Positions 16,534 through 26,016 of a DNA stretch of 64,000 nt are shown piece after piece. Location: contig JAJYLT010000002.1 of NCBI GenBank assembly GCA_021787565.1, forward strand, positions 62,001 through 126,000, read 5' to 3'. Source of the stretch: Acidobacteriota bacterium. Its GTDB lineage: Bacteria; Acidobacteriota; UBA4820; DSQY01. The translations under genes were made by a program, and so were the position numbers. The notes under the pieces are model-generated. The model saw only the letters and a program-made list of their open reading frames with translations, ran no database searches and was not told the DNA's origin. Each line of letters begins with the position of its first letter. Position 1 is the stretch's first letter.

Positions 16534-18462
16534 ATGGGTGAGAACCTAGTGCAGAAGATCCTCGGCAGCCACCTGGTCGCGGGCGACCTTCACCAGGGAG
16601 ACGAAATCGCCATCCGGGTGGACCAGACCCTCACCCAGGACGCCACGGGGACCATGGCATATCTCCAATTCGAAACCATGGGCATCCCGAGGGTCAAGAC
16701 CGAACTCTCGGTGTCGTACGTGGATCACAACACCCTTCAGGTGGGCTTCGAGAACGCCGACGACCACCGCTACCTGCAGACCGTCGCCGCCCACCACGGC
16801 ATCTATTACAGCAAGGCCGGCAACGGCATCTGCCATCAGGTTCACCTGGAGCGCTTCGGCGCGCCGGGCAAGACCCTGCTGGGCTCGGACAGCCACACCC
16901 CGACGGCGGGAGGGATCGGCATGATCGCCATCGGCGTAGGTGGGTTGGACGTGGCGGTGGCCATGGGCGGAGGGGCCTTCTACATGCCCAGACCCAAGGT
17001 GGTCAAGGTCTACTTGACGGGCAAGTTTCCCCCCTTCGTGTCGGCCAAGGACGTGATCCTCGGGCTGCTCTCGATCATGACCACCAAGGGGAACGTGGGC
17101 AAGATCGTGGAGTACGCCGGCCCGGCCCTGGCCCACCTCTCGGTGCCTGAACGCGCCACCATCACCAACATGGGCGCCGAACTGGGGGTGACCACGTCGG
17201 TCTTTCCGAGCGACGAGCAGACCCTCTCGTTCCTGAAGGCGCAGCGTAGGGAGTCCGTGTACAGGCCTCTGGCTGCGGATGCCGACGCGGCCTACGACGA
17301 GGTGATCGAGATCGACCTCTCCAAGCTCCAGTCCATGGTGGCCCAGCCCCACAGCCCCGACAGCGTGGCCACCGTGGCCGGCCTCAAGGGCAAGCGGGTG
17401 AATCAGGTCTGCATCGGTTCCTGCACCAACTCCTCCCTGCGAGACCTGGCGGTCGTGGCCCAGATGCTCAAGGGGCGCCACGTACACCCCGACGTGGAAC
17501 TGGTGATAGCACCGGGCAGCCGGCAGGTGGAGATGGAGGCCTCGCAGCGGGGCTTCATGACCCTCTTCCTCCAGGCGGGAGCGCGGATTGCCGAGACGGC
17601 CTGCGGCTTCTGTATCGGCTCGGGTCACGCCCCCGGGTCCGGAGAGGTATCGGTCCGCTCGAACAACCGAAACTTCAAGGGCCGCTCCGGTACGGCCGAT
17701 GCCATGGTCTTCCTGGCCAGCCCCGAAACCTGCGTGGCGTGCGCGCTGACGGGGGAGTTCACCGAACCCCGCGGCCTGGGCATCGCTCCGCCGGTCTTCG
17801 ATCTCCCCGAGAGCTTCATGATCGATGACTCCATGGTGCTCACTCCTCCGCCGGACGGTTCGGCCGTCGAGGTGATCCGCGGGCCCAACATCGGCGCCCC
17901 GCCAAAAACCCAGCCCCTGCCGGACCGCATCGAGAAGAGCGTGCTGTTGAAGGTGGGTGACAAGATCACCACGGACCATATCATGCCCGCCGGACAGTTC
18001 CTCAAGTATCGCTCCAACATCCCCCGGTACGCGGAGGTGGTCTTCAACGGCGTGGATCCCACCTTCCCGAAGCGGGCCTTGGATGCGGGCGGCGGCTTCG
18101 TGGTGGGGGGCGACTCTTACGGCCAGGGCTCGTCCCGCGAGCACGCGGCCATCTGCCCCAGCCACCTCGGGGTCAAGGCCGTCTTCGCCAAGGCCATCGA
18201 GCGGATCCACAAGGCCAACCTCGTGAATTTCGGCATCCTGCCGCTCGTCTTCGAGAACGCGGCCGATTATGACCGCATCGAGCAGGGAGATACGTTCGTC
18301 CTGGAGGGGATTCACGCCTCCCTCCTCGGGGATCGGGTTCTGACCGTCAAAGATGTGACGCGAAATTTCGAGTTCCGCGTGAAGGCGGACGTCACCCAGC
18401 GGCAGGCGCTGATTCTCAAGGACGGCGGGTTGTTGAACCACATCGCCATGGGAGGCAAATAG
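16534..18462 (+). CDS. acn: aconitate hydratase (642-aa mitochondrial-like/putative-aconitase class)
   Basis: A TCA-cycle [4Fe-4S] hydratase interconverting citrate and isocitrate. Cluster cysteines are in CIGSCTNSS and in ACGFCIGSGHAPGSGE. SDSHTPTAGGIGMIAIGVGG and the swivel-domain GDSYGQGSSREHAA are also present. At 642 aa it is much shorter than AcnA/AcnB and fits the TIGR01342-type aconitases. GAAGGAG precedes ATG 16534; the longer upstream frame lacks homology. It has its own promoter and a strong downstream terminator. Confidence 0.93.
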   Translation: MGENLVQKILGSHLVAGDLHQGDEIAIRVDQTLTQDATGTMAYLQFETMGIPRVKTELSVSYVDHNTLQVGFENADDHRYLQTVAAHHGIYYSKAGNGICHQVHLERFGAPGKTLLGSDSHTPTAGGIGMIAIGVGGLDVAVAMGGGAFYMPRPKVVKVYLTGKFPPFVSAKDVILGLLSIMTTKGNVGKIVEYAGPALAHLSVPERATITNMGAELGVTTSVFPSDEQTLSFLKAQRRESVYRPLAADADAAYDEVIEIDLSKLQSMVAQPHSPDSVATVAGLKGKRVNQVCIGSCTNSSLRDLAVVAQMLKGRHVHPDVELVIAPGSRQVEMEASQRGFMTLFLQAGARIAETACGFCIGSGHAPGSGEVSVRSNNRNFKGRSGTADAMVFLASPETCVACALTGEFTEPRGLGIAPPVFDLPESFMIDDSMVLTPPPDGSAVEVIRGPNIGAPPKTQPLPDRIEKSVLLKVGDKITTDHIMPAGQFLKYRSNIPRYAEVVFNGVDPTFPKRALDAGGGFVVGGDSYGQGSSREHAAICPSHLGVKAVFAKAIERIHKANLVNFGILPLVFENAADYDRIEQGDTFVLEGIHASLLGDRVLTVKDVTRNFEFRVKADVTQRQALILKDGGLLNHIAMGGK

Positions 18463-18495
18463 GCCTTTCCGCGGCGAATGGCTTTTAGGGTGAGG

Positions 18496-18533
18496 AAAGC
18501 GGGCGGCCGCCGCAAGACGACCGCCCGCTTTTT
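18496..18533. terminator. rho-independent terminator after aconitase
   Basis: AAGCGGGCGG (18497-18506) pairs with CCGCCCGCTT (18521-18530), followed by TTTTT (18529-18533). On the minus strand the same stem is followed by TTTCC, so it may also end the convergent response-regulator transcript. Confidence 0.85.
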
Positions 18534-19204
18534 CAGTCCGCCGTCTCGGCGATGAATTCCTGCAGGCGCCAGCGGTCCGCTTCGGATAAGCCGGCAAAAC
18601 CCAGGCCAAAGCCTCCGGGCGCGAGGCGAACCACGAACGCGTCTGCCCCGATCTCCTCGTGCGGCGGGCGGTAGGGCAGGCGGAACCGGACCGTGACCCG
18701 GTCGCCCAGCGACAGGTGCAGGTCCGTTTCGAGCCGCAGACCCGACACTGAGACGTCCGCCGTCACGCCCTCGCCTCCGACCCCATCCGCGGTAATCCTG
18801 CACCGGGCGAGGACTTCGCGCCTGGCGTCCATCCGTTCCCGAAGGGGGACGTGACGCCGGACGAGGTCGAGAAAGCGCTCCTCGTCCAGGGGCTTGGTCA
18901 CGAATTCGCGCGCCCCGGCGGCCAATGCTTCGTCCCTGCGCTGCGTCCCGGACACCATCACGACGGGTATGGCGGAGAGGCCGGGCGTTGTCTTCAGGAC
19001 GCGCGCCGCCTCGATGCCGTTCATCTCCGGCATCTCCACATCCAGGAGGATGAGGTCGGGCCTGTGGGCATGGGCGGTCTTGATGGCTTCCAGCCCCGTC
19101 GAGGCCGTGAGAATCTTGCAGACGGCCCTTCGCAGGAAGGTCCGCTCCAGATCCAAGAAGGCCCCCACGTCATCGACGATCAGCAGGGTGATGGCTCTAT
19201 CCAT
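18533..19204 (-). CDS. response regulator with C-terminal PilZ domain
   Basis: A 223-aa protein. Residues 1-120 form a receiver domain, with acidic LIVDDV, phospho-Asp in DLILLDVEMPEMNG (about 53), Ser/Thr in VVMVSGTQR and Lys in FVTKPLDE. Residues 125-223 resemble a PilZ domain, with R-x3-R-like RREVLARCR, DVSVSGLRLETD and LGLGFAGL-type ending. This architecture links phosphorelay input to cyclic-di-GMP-style output, though c-di-GMP binding is only presumed. No partner kinase is adjacent. Confidence 0.8.
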   Translation of the reverse strand: MDRAITLLIVDDVGAFLDLERTFLRRAVCKILTASTGLEAIKTAHAHRPDLILLDVEMPEMNGIEAARVLKTTPGLSAIPVVMVSGTQRRDEALAAGAREFVTKPLDEERFLDLVRRHVPLRERMDARREVLARCRITADGVGGEGVTADVSVSGLRLETDLHLSLGDRVTVRFRLPYRPPHEEIGADAFVVRLAPGGFGLGFAGLSEADRWRLQEFIAETAD

Positions 19205-19245
19205 GGGAACAGGATACACGGTCGCCGCGGGGGCGCAACCCCCAG

Positions 19246-20154
19246 TCATTCGTGCTCGGATAGCTGTCCCCAGAGCATGCCCGCCACGATGAGACCTCCT
19301 CCGAGGAGACCGCGGAGCCCGAGGGTTTCCCCGCCGACCCACACGGCGAAAAGTCCGGCGAAGACGGGCTCCATCGTGAAGATGAGCGCTGTCTTGACCG
19401 CGGAGACGTGCCGCTGACAGGCGGTCTGAACCAGGTAGGCGAGGGCCGTTGCCAGCAGGGCGGTGAGCAGGATTGCCCATGCCGCTACCGACGGAATGGG
19501 CCAGATCTTTCCCAGCCGGGGAATCGAAGCCAGCCAGGCGAGGCCCGCCACGGTGACGAGCTGGGCCAGGACCAGGACGCCCGTGTCGTGGCGGCGAGCC
19601 TGATGGCCCGTGACCAGGAGGTGAACGGCGTAGACCGCCGCGCAGATCAGGCTGAGAAGGTCTCCACGGTTCAATCCCTCAAGGCCGCCCGCAAAGGAGA
19701 GCAGAAAGAGGCCCGAGGAGGCCAGCAGCACGGCGGCGATGACGGCCAGTCTCGGGGCGCGCCTGAGCCAGAGGGCCTGAAAGACCGGTGTCAGAACCAC
19801 GAAGAGGCCGGTGATGAAGCCGCTATGCGAAGCACTGGTGAAGAGAAGGCCTAACGTCTGGAAGGCGTAACCGCAAAAGAGGGCCAGCCCCATCCAAAAT
19901 CCGCCGAGGAGCGCGCCCCGGTCTGAGCGCGAGAGCCTGCGCCCAAGGAAGGGCAACAGCACCAAGGCTCCCAGGGTGAAGCGAACGGCGAGGAAGGGGA
20001 AGACGGGGTAGACGGCCACGGCGTCCCGCACCCAGACGAAACTGATGCCCCAGACGGCCGTGATGGATAGGAGTGCCGCGGTGGAAAGCAAGGGAAGGCG
20101 CGACGCTCCTGCCACTGCCCGAGGCGGGGAATCAGGACCGTCGGCGTAGCTCAC
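19246..20154 (-). CDS. EamA/DMT-superfamily permease
   Basis: A 302-aa membrane protein with about ten hydrophobic segments arranged as two EamA repeats. It has the typical openings ITAVWGISFVWVRDAV and LSLICAAVYAVHLLVTGHQA, and FTMEPVFAGLFAVWVGGETLGLRG near the end. Such permeases export or import small metabolites, but the substrate cannot be predicted. It is followed at short distance by the response-regulator gene. Confidence 0.85.
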   Translation of the reverse strand: MSYADGPDSPPRAVAGASRLPLLSTAALLSITAVWGISFVWVRDAVAVYPVFPFLAVRFTLGALVLLPFLGRRLSRSDRGALLGGFWMGLALFCGYAFQTLGLLFTSASHSGFITGLFVVLTPVFQALWLRRAPRLAVIAAVLLASSGLFLLSFAGGLEGLNRGDLLSLICAAVYAVHLLVTGHQARRHDTGVLVLAQLVTVAGLAWLASIPRLGKIWPIPSVAAWAILLTALLATALAYLVQTACQRHVSAVKTALIFTMEPVFAGLFAVWVGGETLGLRGLLGGGLIVAGMLWGQLSEHE

Positions 20155-20178
20155 GCTCGCTTCTCCTCATCGGGTCCC

Positions 20179-20217
20179 CAAACGAAAACGGGGCCGCCCA
20201 CGGCGAGGGCGGCCCCG
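20179..20217 (-). terminator. rho-independent terminator after ornithine aminotransferase
   Basis: CGGGGCCGCC (20189-20198) pairs with GGCGGCCCCG (20208-20217). On the minus strand the stem is followed by TTTTCGTTT, typical of intrinsic termination downstream of the gene ending at 20239. Confidence 0.8.
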
Positions 20218-20238
20218 CGTCGGTCAAGGCGTCACCCG

Positions 20239-21441
20239 TCAGGCCAGCACCTTCCCGATCTGCTCCACCGCCCAGTCGACCTCCTCGCGGGTGATGACGA
20301 GGGCAGGGGCGAAGCGGATCACCTGTTCGTGCGTGTCCTTGGCCAGGATGCCGTGCTCCATGAGCTTCATGCAGAAGGGCCGGGCCGGGCCCGAGCCCGT
20401 CTTGATGACCACGCCGATGAGCAGTCCCTTGCCGCGCACCCGCTCGATGTGGGGACTCCCCAGCTTCCTGAGCTTCTCCATGAAGTGTTCGCCAAGCTCG
20501 GCGGCGCGCTTGTCGAGCTTCTCATCCCGCAGCACCTCGAGGGCCGCCTTGGAGACGGCGGCGGCCAGCGGGTTGCCCCCGAAGGTGGAGCCGTGGTCGC
20601 CGGGATGGAAGACGCCCATGACCTCCTCGTCCGCCACGATGGCGGAAACGGGGAACAGGCCGCCCCCGAGAGCCTTGCCCAGGACCATGATGTCCGGCTT
20701 GACGGCCTCGTAGTCGCACGCGAACCAGCGGCCCGTGCGGCAGAACCCCGTCTGAACCTCGTCGGCCACGAAGAGCACGTTGCGCTTCTTGCAGAGGTCG
20801 TAGGCGGCCTTCAAGAAGCCCTCCGGGGGCACCACGACGCCGGCCTCCCCCTGCACCGGCTCCACGAGAAACGCCACGGTATCGCTCGTGATGGCCGCAT
20901 CGAGGGCCTTCACGTCACCGAAAGGGATCATCTTGAAGCCGGGCGTGTAGGGACCGAAGCCCTCGCGAGTCTGGGCATCCGAAGAAAAACCGACGATGGT
21001 CGTGGTGCGGCCGTGGAAATTCTGCTCGCAGACCACGATCTCCTGGCGGCCCGCCGCCACCCCCTTGACGGTCTGGCCCCATTTCCGTGCCGCCTTGATG
21101 GCCGTTTCCACCGCCTCGGCGCCGGTGTTCATGGGCAGGGCCTTCTGGTAGCCCGTGATCTCGCACAGGAGCTTGAGCCAGGGGCCCATCTGGTCGTTGT
21201 GGAAAGCCCTCGAAGTGAGGGTCACGCGGTCCGCCTGGGCCTTGAGCGCCTCGACGATCTTCGGGTGGCGGTGGCCCTGATTCACGGCCGAGTAGGCCGA
21301 GAGGCAGTCCATGTACTTGTTGCCGTCCACGTCCCAGACCCAGACCCGTTCCGCCTTCTCGATGACCACCGGCAGTGGGTGGTAGTTATGGGCCCCGTAG
21401 GCATCGTCCATCTGGATGTACTCTTCGGTGCGCGAGGACAT
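20239..21441 (-). CDS. rocD: ornithine--oxo-acid aminotransferase
   Basis: A 400-aa class-III PLP aminotransferase converting ornithine and 2-oxoglutarate to glutamate semialdehyde. The match covers GAHNYHPLPVVIEKAERVWVWD, SAYSAVNQGHRHPKI, MNTGAEAVETAIKAARKWG, VEPVQGEAGVVVPPEGFL, VADEVQTGFCRTG and the Schiff-base Lys in VLGKALGGGLFPVSA. ATG 21441 is chosen for GGAGG upstream and agreement with the family N-terminus. It is a single gene with its own terminator. Confidence 0.93.
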   Translation of the reverse strand: MSSRTEEYIQMDDAYGAHNYHPLPVVIEKAERVWVWDVDGNKYMDCLSAYSAVNQGHRHPKIVEALKAQADRVTLTSRAFHNDQMGPWLKLLCEITGYQKALPMNTGAEAVETAIKAARKWGQTVKGVAAGRQEIVVCEQNFHGRTTTIVGFSSDAQTREGFGPYTPGFKMIPFGDVKALDAAITSDTVAFLVEPVQGEAGVVVPPEGFLKAAYDLCKKRNVLFVADEVQTGFCRTGRWFACDYEAVKPDIMVLGKALGGGLFPVSAIVADEEVMGVFHPGDHGSTFGGNPLAAAVSKAALEVLRDEKLDKRAAELGEHFMEKLRKLGSPHIERVRGKGLLIGVVIKTGSGPARPFCMKLMEHGILAKDTHEQVIRFAPALVITREEVDWAVEQIGKVLA

Positions 21442-21624
21442 GACAACCTCCAAAGTCTCAGGAAATCCGGTGAGGCCCCCCCGCCACCGCGAGGGGAACT
21501 TCCCGCCGGCATGGCCTTCAACCTTAACAAAATAGGGCTCTTTGGGCAAGCGCCCGTGGTCGAATCCGGGGCCGGGTTCTCTCCGGGAGGGGTTCGGCCT
21601 GCCGACGGGGCTGGAGACGGGATC

Positions 21625-22704
21625 TCAGACCTGGAACATTTGAATCGAGCAGAGCCCCAGATGGCCGTCCAACAGGCCGTACGAGATGGTGCAGGAAGGC
21701 AGACCTCCTTCCAGTGCCAGGCGCGCGGCCAGAAGTTCGGAGAGGGGGACCACCTTCACGCCCTTCCGGGCGGCCGCACCGAGAAATGCCTGGAAGGCTT
21801 CAAGGAAGACCATCCCCTCCACCTCCGGGTAAACGGTGAGGACGGGCCAGTGCCCCCCTCCCGTCTCCGCCAGGACCGACTCGTAAAAGGAGGCGGCATC
21901 GGGCGCGCTGATCCCCAAGGCGTCCAGAAGGGTGGGGGCCGTGTTGGGGACCTGGGGAACGCGGAGGGCGTGGGCTTCGATGCTCGGAAGGTACGGGTCC
22001 GTACCGTGCGAGTCCGAGGCGAGGCGCAGCCCGAGTTTCTCCTCGTGCCGAAGGCTTTCGTTGGAGCACACGAAGCCCGGCGAAGCCATGGTTTGGGGTT
22101 CCCGGCCGAAGATTTGTTCGTAGGCTTCGGCGGCCCTTTCCATCTGCAAATCGATGAGATCGGCCGACATGTGTTCGATGCCCGTCTGCCACGCGTGTCG
22201 GTCCCACGGCTGAACGCCCACCTCGTGTCCTTCTTCGGCGATCCGTCTGGCGAGGGGCGCCGCCTCGGCACCCACCACCCTCGGGGGAACAAGAAGCCCC
22301 GACAGCCTTGTCCGCCAGGAGCAGCCGCGGAGGAGTCCGAACCGGCGCAGGCGAAGGAGCTGGCGGGGATTTCTGAGGAGCCTGACGAAATAGAGGCCGG
22401 CGCGGTCTGGGCCCAGGTTCAGGTAGAAGGTGGCCCTTGCCCCTCCGGCCCGGAGCGCCTCCAGCAGCGGGGGAACTCCTTGAAAGAGACCCTCGTGGCT
22501 GGCGGGTTCCACGCGCAGACCCAACCGCGGGACCTCTGGCGCATCGGGCACGGGAAAAGCCTCCAGCAGCTTGTCCGCCGCCGTTCTCTCCTCCAGGCGC
22601 TTCTGGCGCCGCAGTTCCATCCGCGCCTCCTCGGGGATGTCGTAGATGTTGCGGTGTCCGCTACGTTGGGACTGCAGGCCAAACACCCGCTCGAACCAGC
22701 TCAT
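21625..22704 (-). CDS. ArnD/NodB-like polysaccharide deacetylase-fold protein lacking metal ligands
   Basis: About 359 aa. The central part follows ArnD-type deformylases: GVPPLLEALRAGGARATFYLNLGPDRAG, later GHEVGVQPWDRHAWQT. Key positions differ, though. The DVD-type catalytic aspartate region reads RVEPASHEG, and the metal-binding HAWDH reads QPWDR. The fold is therefore recognisable but standard catalysis is doubtful. Its ATG overlaps the stop of the upstream ArnT-like gene (ATGA), so the pair probably acts together on a lipid-linked sugar. Confidence 0.7.
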   Translation of the reverse strand: MSWFERVFGLQSQRSGHRNIYDIPEEARMELRRQKRLEERTAADKLLEAFPVPDAPEVPRLGLRVEPASHEGLFQGVPPLLEALRAGGARATFYLNLGPDRAGLYFVRLLRNPRQLLRLRRFGLLRGCSWRTRLSGLLVPPRVVGAEAAPLARRIAEEGHEVGVQPWDRHAWQTGIEHMSADLIDLQMERAAEAYEQIFGREPQTMASPGFVCSNESLRHEEKLGLRLASDSHGTDPYLPSIEAHALRVPQVPNTAPTLLDALGISAPDAASFYESVLAETGGGHWPVLTVYPEVEGMVFLEAFQAFLGAAARKGVKVVPLSELLAARLALEGGLPSCTISYGLLDGHLGLCSIQMFQV

Positions 22705-24407
22705 GGATACCACCCCCACATTGCACCCGAGAAGTCAGTCATCGTGCCGACCATTGACAGTGTGCCCCTCCGGGGATTTCGGCGCAAGCCGGCTGGCGCG
22801 AGCCGGCTGGCGTGAGAGTCGCCCCGCCTCTTCCAGAGGGAAAGTCCCCCCGTCGCCGCAAATGCGGCCCGAGCCTGCATCTCGAAGCCGAACCGCCGCA
22901 GATCGGTGTATCTATAGCCGGGACCCGCGTGCTCCAAGACCCATCCTATACTCGGAGCATTGCCCTGTATGGGCTCCACCAGCGGAACGACCGTGCGTTC
23001 ACCCAGAAAGGAGACCCAGCCGCGGAGGTCTTGCTCGCCGGCGGCAATCCCCACGGCCTGCCCGGGGGGCACCTCATCCTGGAGCCAGCGAATGGCGGGC
23101 GTGGGGTCCCGGCTCAGGTTCAGAAGGGGAACCAGCGACACGAGGACCGCCATGCAGAAAAGCGCGGCTCCCATTCTCTGGAGGTCCCATAGGTTGCGCC
23201 AGCGCCCGGCGCGGGCCGAGGCCAGTCCTCCTGCGCTCGCCAGCGCGCCCAATCCCAGCATGAGCGCGTAGGAGGGCCACAGGGAGCGGCTCCACAGGAT
23301 GGCCAGCGCCGGTGCCGCAACCGCGAGGAGCGCGGGGAAGTCCAAGAGGGGAAGGGCCAGGGAAGAGGGGAGCGCCGCGACCCACGGAGGGTCCGGCCCC
23401 ACCAGCTCCCGGGTGGCCGCGGCAACCAGGAGGAAAACGAAAGGAGCCAATGCCAGTACCAGACCTGGCCGTCCGCCCGGCCACAAGAGCAAGGCCCCGA
23501 AGGCCCCCGCCGAAAGCACCGCCAGCTCTGACAGTTCGGAGTTGCGGGCCACGACGCGGCGCCAGAATGCAGGCCGCCCCAAAGAAACGATCGGCACCAG
23601 CCACGGCACGGCCATGCTGCTCAGGATGAGGAGATCCAGTCCCATCCCCGACAAAGGCCAGAGGGAACGGCCAGCCGGCAACCCCATCAAGAGCGTGGTT
23701 CTCTGCGAAGGCGATGCCGTCGGCCACGTCGCCAGGAACCACGGAGCGCACCCGGTGATCGCGAAGAGGGTGGCCGTGACCAGAAGACGAACGGGGTGTT
23801 CCCTCTTGTCGCCGGTAGGGCGACTGTGGAGAAGGATTCCGGCCCCCGCCGTAACCCAGAGGCCGGCGACTCCCGAACACCAAAAAGTGAGCACCAGAGA
23901 GGCCGTGAGCAAAGCAGCGCGGCGCGGTGACGGCCCCCGCACGAAGTGCCACAGGGCCGAAAGCGCCAGGGCCCCACAGAGTCCTTCCAGGGCGGTGGGG
24001 CCTATCCAGTGGCCCGCGCCGAGGAGCGTGAGGCTCGTTGCCATGAGGAAGGCAGCCCTTCCGGCCAGCTCCCGCAGACCGGCGGCCGAGGCTAGCCGGT
24101 AGGTCAGCAGGAGGAGAAGGAAGGCCGCGAGCGCACTCACGATACGCATGGAAGCCGGGGTGAAGGATCCGGCGAGGGCAAAGGAAGAGGCGGCGAGCCA
24201 AGCGTACAGGGGAGGGAGATCGAGGACGAGCTCACCGTTGAAGCGCGGAACCATCGTCGGGCGAAGGGTCATCTCTCTGCCGATTTCCGCTTGTCTCGCC
24301 TCTCCGCCCGGCCAAAGGGGCCGATCCATGCCGAGAAGGCAAAGGCCGGCCAGGAGGGTCCACAGCAGGATCGAGGAGAGTCTCGGGCCGTCGCGGGGGA
24401 TGGCCAT
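22701..24407 (-). CDS. ArnT/PMT-like integral membrane glycosyltransferase (GT39/GT83 type)
   Basis: A 568-aa multi-span membrane protein. The first periplasmic loop has GGEARQAEIGREM and RFNGELVLDLPPLYAWL, the D/E-R-type loop and K/D-P-P-L-x-x-W pattern of ArnT/PMT glycosyltransferases. About a dozen hydrophobic segments and a C-terminal soluble tail follow. It would use a polyprenyl-phosphate sugar on the periplasmic side. The coupled ArnD-like gene supports an undecaprenyl-phosphate sugar donor. The final acceptor (lipid A or protein) is unknown. Confidence 0.72.
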   Translation of the reverse strand: MAIPRDGPRLSSILLWTLLAGLCLLGMDRPLWPGGEARQAEIGREMTLRPTMVPRFNGELVLDLPPLYAWLAASSFALAGSFTPASMRIVSALAAFLLLLLTYRLASAAGLRELAGRAAFLMATSLTLLGAGHWIGPTALEGLCGALALSALWHFVRGPSPRRAALLTASLVLTFWCSGVAGLWVTAGAGILLHSRPTGDKREHPVRLLVTATLFAITGCAPWFLATWPTASPSQRTTLLMGLPAGRSLWPLSGMGLDLLILSSMAVPWLVPIVSLGRPAFWRRVVARNSELSELAVLSAGAFGALLLWPGGRPGLVLALAPFVFLLVAAATRELVGPDPPWVAALPSSLALPLLDFPALLAVAAPALAILWSRSLWPSYALMLGLGALASAGGLASARAGRWRNLWDLQRMGAALFCMAVLVSLVPLLNLSRDPTPAIRWLQDEVPPGQAVGIAAGEQDLRGWVSFLGERTVVPLVEPIQGNAPSIGWVLEHAGPGYRYTDLRRFGFEMQARAAFAATGGLSLWKRRGDSHASRLAPAGLRRNPRRGTLSMVGTMTDFSGAMWGWYP

Positions 24408-24454
24408 GCTCTCGTCCTAGCACGGACCACGGCGGGGTACCGCCGAACGGGTCA

Positions 24455-25903
24455 TCAGGCAGCTCCGCGCGCGCTGAGCACGGCTGGGACGGTCTTGATC
24501 AGGATGACGAAATCCAGCATCAGGCTCCAGTGGTCGATGTACTGCAGGTCCAGGCGCATCCAGGTGTCGAAATCGAGGTTGCTCCGCCCGGAGATCTGCC
24601 AGAGGCAGGTGATGCCCGGGCGCATCGAGAGGCGCCTTCGCTGCCATCTCTGGTATTTTTCCACCTCCGAGGGGATGGGGGGGCGCGGTCCCACGAGGGA
24701 CATGTCGCCCTTGAGGACGTTCCATAGCTGTGGAAGTTCGTCCAAGGAGCTCTTGCGCAGCAAGCGCCCTACGGGCGTCACCCTTGGATCCTCCCGAATC
24801 TTGAATACGGGCCCATCCACCTCATTCATGTGCTCGAGATGGTCCTTGAGGGTTTCAGCGCCCTGCACCATGGTCCGAAATTTGACACACTTGAAGCGAC
24901 GGCCGTTCAACCCCATTCGCTCCTGAACAAAGAATATGGTGCCAGGGCTGGTAGCCCTAATGGCGATCGCGACAAGACCTAGTAGCGGTGCCAGAAGAAG
25001 CAGCCCTAGCGAAGAGACACATACGTCCAGGCTTCTCTTGAGGAAGAGTGCCACCTGATCGTGCGGCACCGTCGTGTAACGGAGGAGGGGAAGTTCCTCG
25101 ATCCGCTCCATCTGCACCGTCGCCGAGAGATGCGGGAAGAGGTTGGCAGCCACCAGCGTATCCAGTCCGAGGTCTTCACAGATCAGAAAAAGCTCCTCGA
25201 GTTCGGCGAGATCCTGGGTATCCACGCAGAAGATCACGCCGTCGACCACCTCCCTCGCGAGGAAGTGCGGCAGGGCCTGGACGTTCCCCAGATTGGCCAC
25301 CCCCAAGGCCTCCAGCGCAGCAGTGCCCTCCCTCTCGCCCTCTTGCCCGAGAGTCATGAAGCCCCGCGGGCAGACTCCCAGCTCAGGCCTCTCTAACAAG
25401 CGCTTGGCCACTTTCTGAGCCTTTTCCCCAGTTCCGACCAGAACCACGAGGCGGCAGTCCTTTCCGGCGGCGGCCCTTCGCCGGAACCAGATTGCCACCA
25501 CGTGCTTCAGAACCGTGGAGTGGATCACGAAGAGGCCAAGGAACGAGGCTAAGAAAAGCCGGCTCATGAAGGTCAGCTTCAGAAGGTAGGCGAGGGCCAG
25601 CGTCAGAAGCAACGCGATGGCGGCGGCCTTCACGTTACTCGCGAAGGTCAAAGTCAAGGAGACGCCCGGATTCTGCCGGTAGGCGCCAGCGGAGAAGAGG
25701 GTACCCATGATTACGAGTGAAGCCAGGAGAAACACCGGAACATAGTCGGCGAACCCGAACATCGGGCGTGAAGCCAGAATGGCGGAGAGGCGAGGGACAA
25801 GATCCCGGCGGGCCCAGAAGGCCAGGAAGAACGAAAAGAGCAGGGCCAGCAAATCGGCCAGGACACAGACTGAGTTGAATTGGTGACGGTAGTACTTCAG
25901 CAA
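24455..25903 (-). CDS. polyprenyl-phosphate sugar-1-phosphate transferase (WbaP/WcaJ family)
   Basis: A 482-aa initiating enzyme of exopolysaccharide or O-antigen synthesis. The N-terminal half has four to five membrane spans and a CoA-binding-like domain (RLVVLVGTGEKAQKVAKRLL). The C-terminal catalytic domain has KRSLDVCVSSLGLLLLAPL, FVQERMGLNGRRFKCVKFRTM and the signature SLDELPQLWNVLKGDMSLVG followed by MRPGITCLWQISGR. TTG 25903 is chosen because AAGGAG sits nine bases upstream. An ATG at 26029 gives a longer, unrelated N-terminus. Confidence 0.9.
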   Translation of the reverse strand: MLKYYRHQFNSVCVLADLLALLFSFFLAFWARRDLVPRLSAILASRPMFGFADYVPVFLLASLVIMGTLFSAGAYRQNPGVSLTLTFASNVKAAAIALLLTLALAYLLKLTFMSRLFLASFLGLFVIHSTVLKHVVAIWFRRRAAAGKDCRLVVLVGTGEKAQKVAKRLLERPELGVCPRGFMTLGQEGEREGTAALEALGVANLGNVQALPHFLAREVVDGVIFCVDTQDLAELEELFLICEDLGLDTLVAANLFPHLSATVQMERIEELPLLRYTTVPHDQVALFLKRSLDVCVSSLGLLLLAPLLGLVAIAIRATSPGTIFFVQERMGLNGRRFKCVKFRTMVQGAETLKDHLEHMNEVDGPVFKIREDPRVTPVGRLLRKSSLDELPQLWNVLKGDMSLVGPRPPIPSEVEKYQRWQRRRLSMRPGITCLWQISGRSNLDFDTWMRLDLQYIDHWSLMLDFVILIKTVPAVLSARGAA

Positions 25904-25984
25904 GGGGCAAAACTCCTTCCTTAGTCTAGCACAAGCCTTGGCCCAGTTGAATGCTGTCCCTTCTCCGACGCCGCCGTGGCTCGG

Positions 25985-26016
25985 GTGGCCACCCCTTGCT
26001 GTGGCCACCCCTTGCT
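25985..26016 (+). repeat. two tandem 16-bp copies upstream of nrnA
   Basis: GTGGCCACCCCTTGCT occurs at 25985-26000 and again at 26001-26016. The second copy ends at the -35 box of the nrnA promoter. Confidence 0.85.

Noticed and set aside
16546-18609. 687-aa minus-strand ORF opposite aconitase
   Set aside because: It is the antisense shadow of a clear aconitase; composition is His/Gly/Asp-rich noise without motifs.
20329-22815. 828-aa plus-strand ORF
   Set aside because: It runs antisense across rocD and the ArnD-like gene and ends past a gene boundary, as expected for a GC-rich shadow frame.
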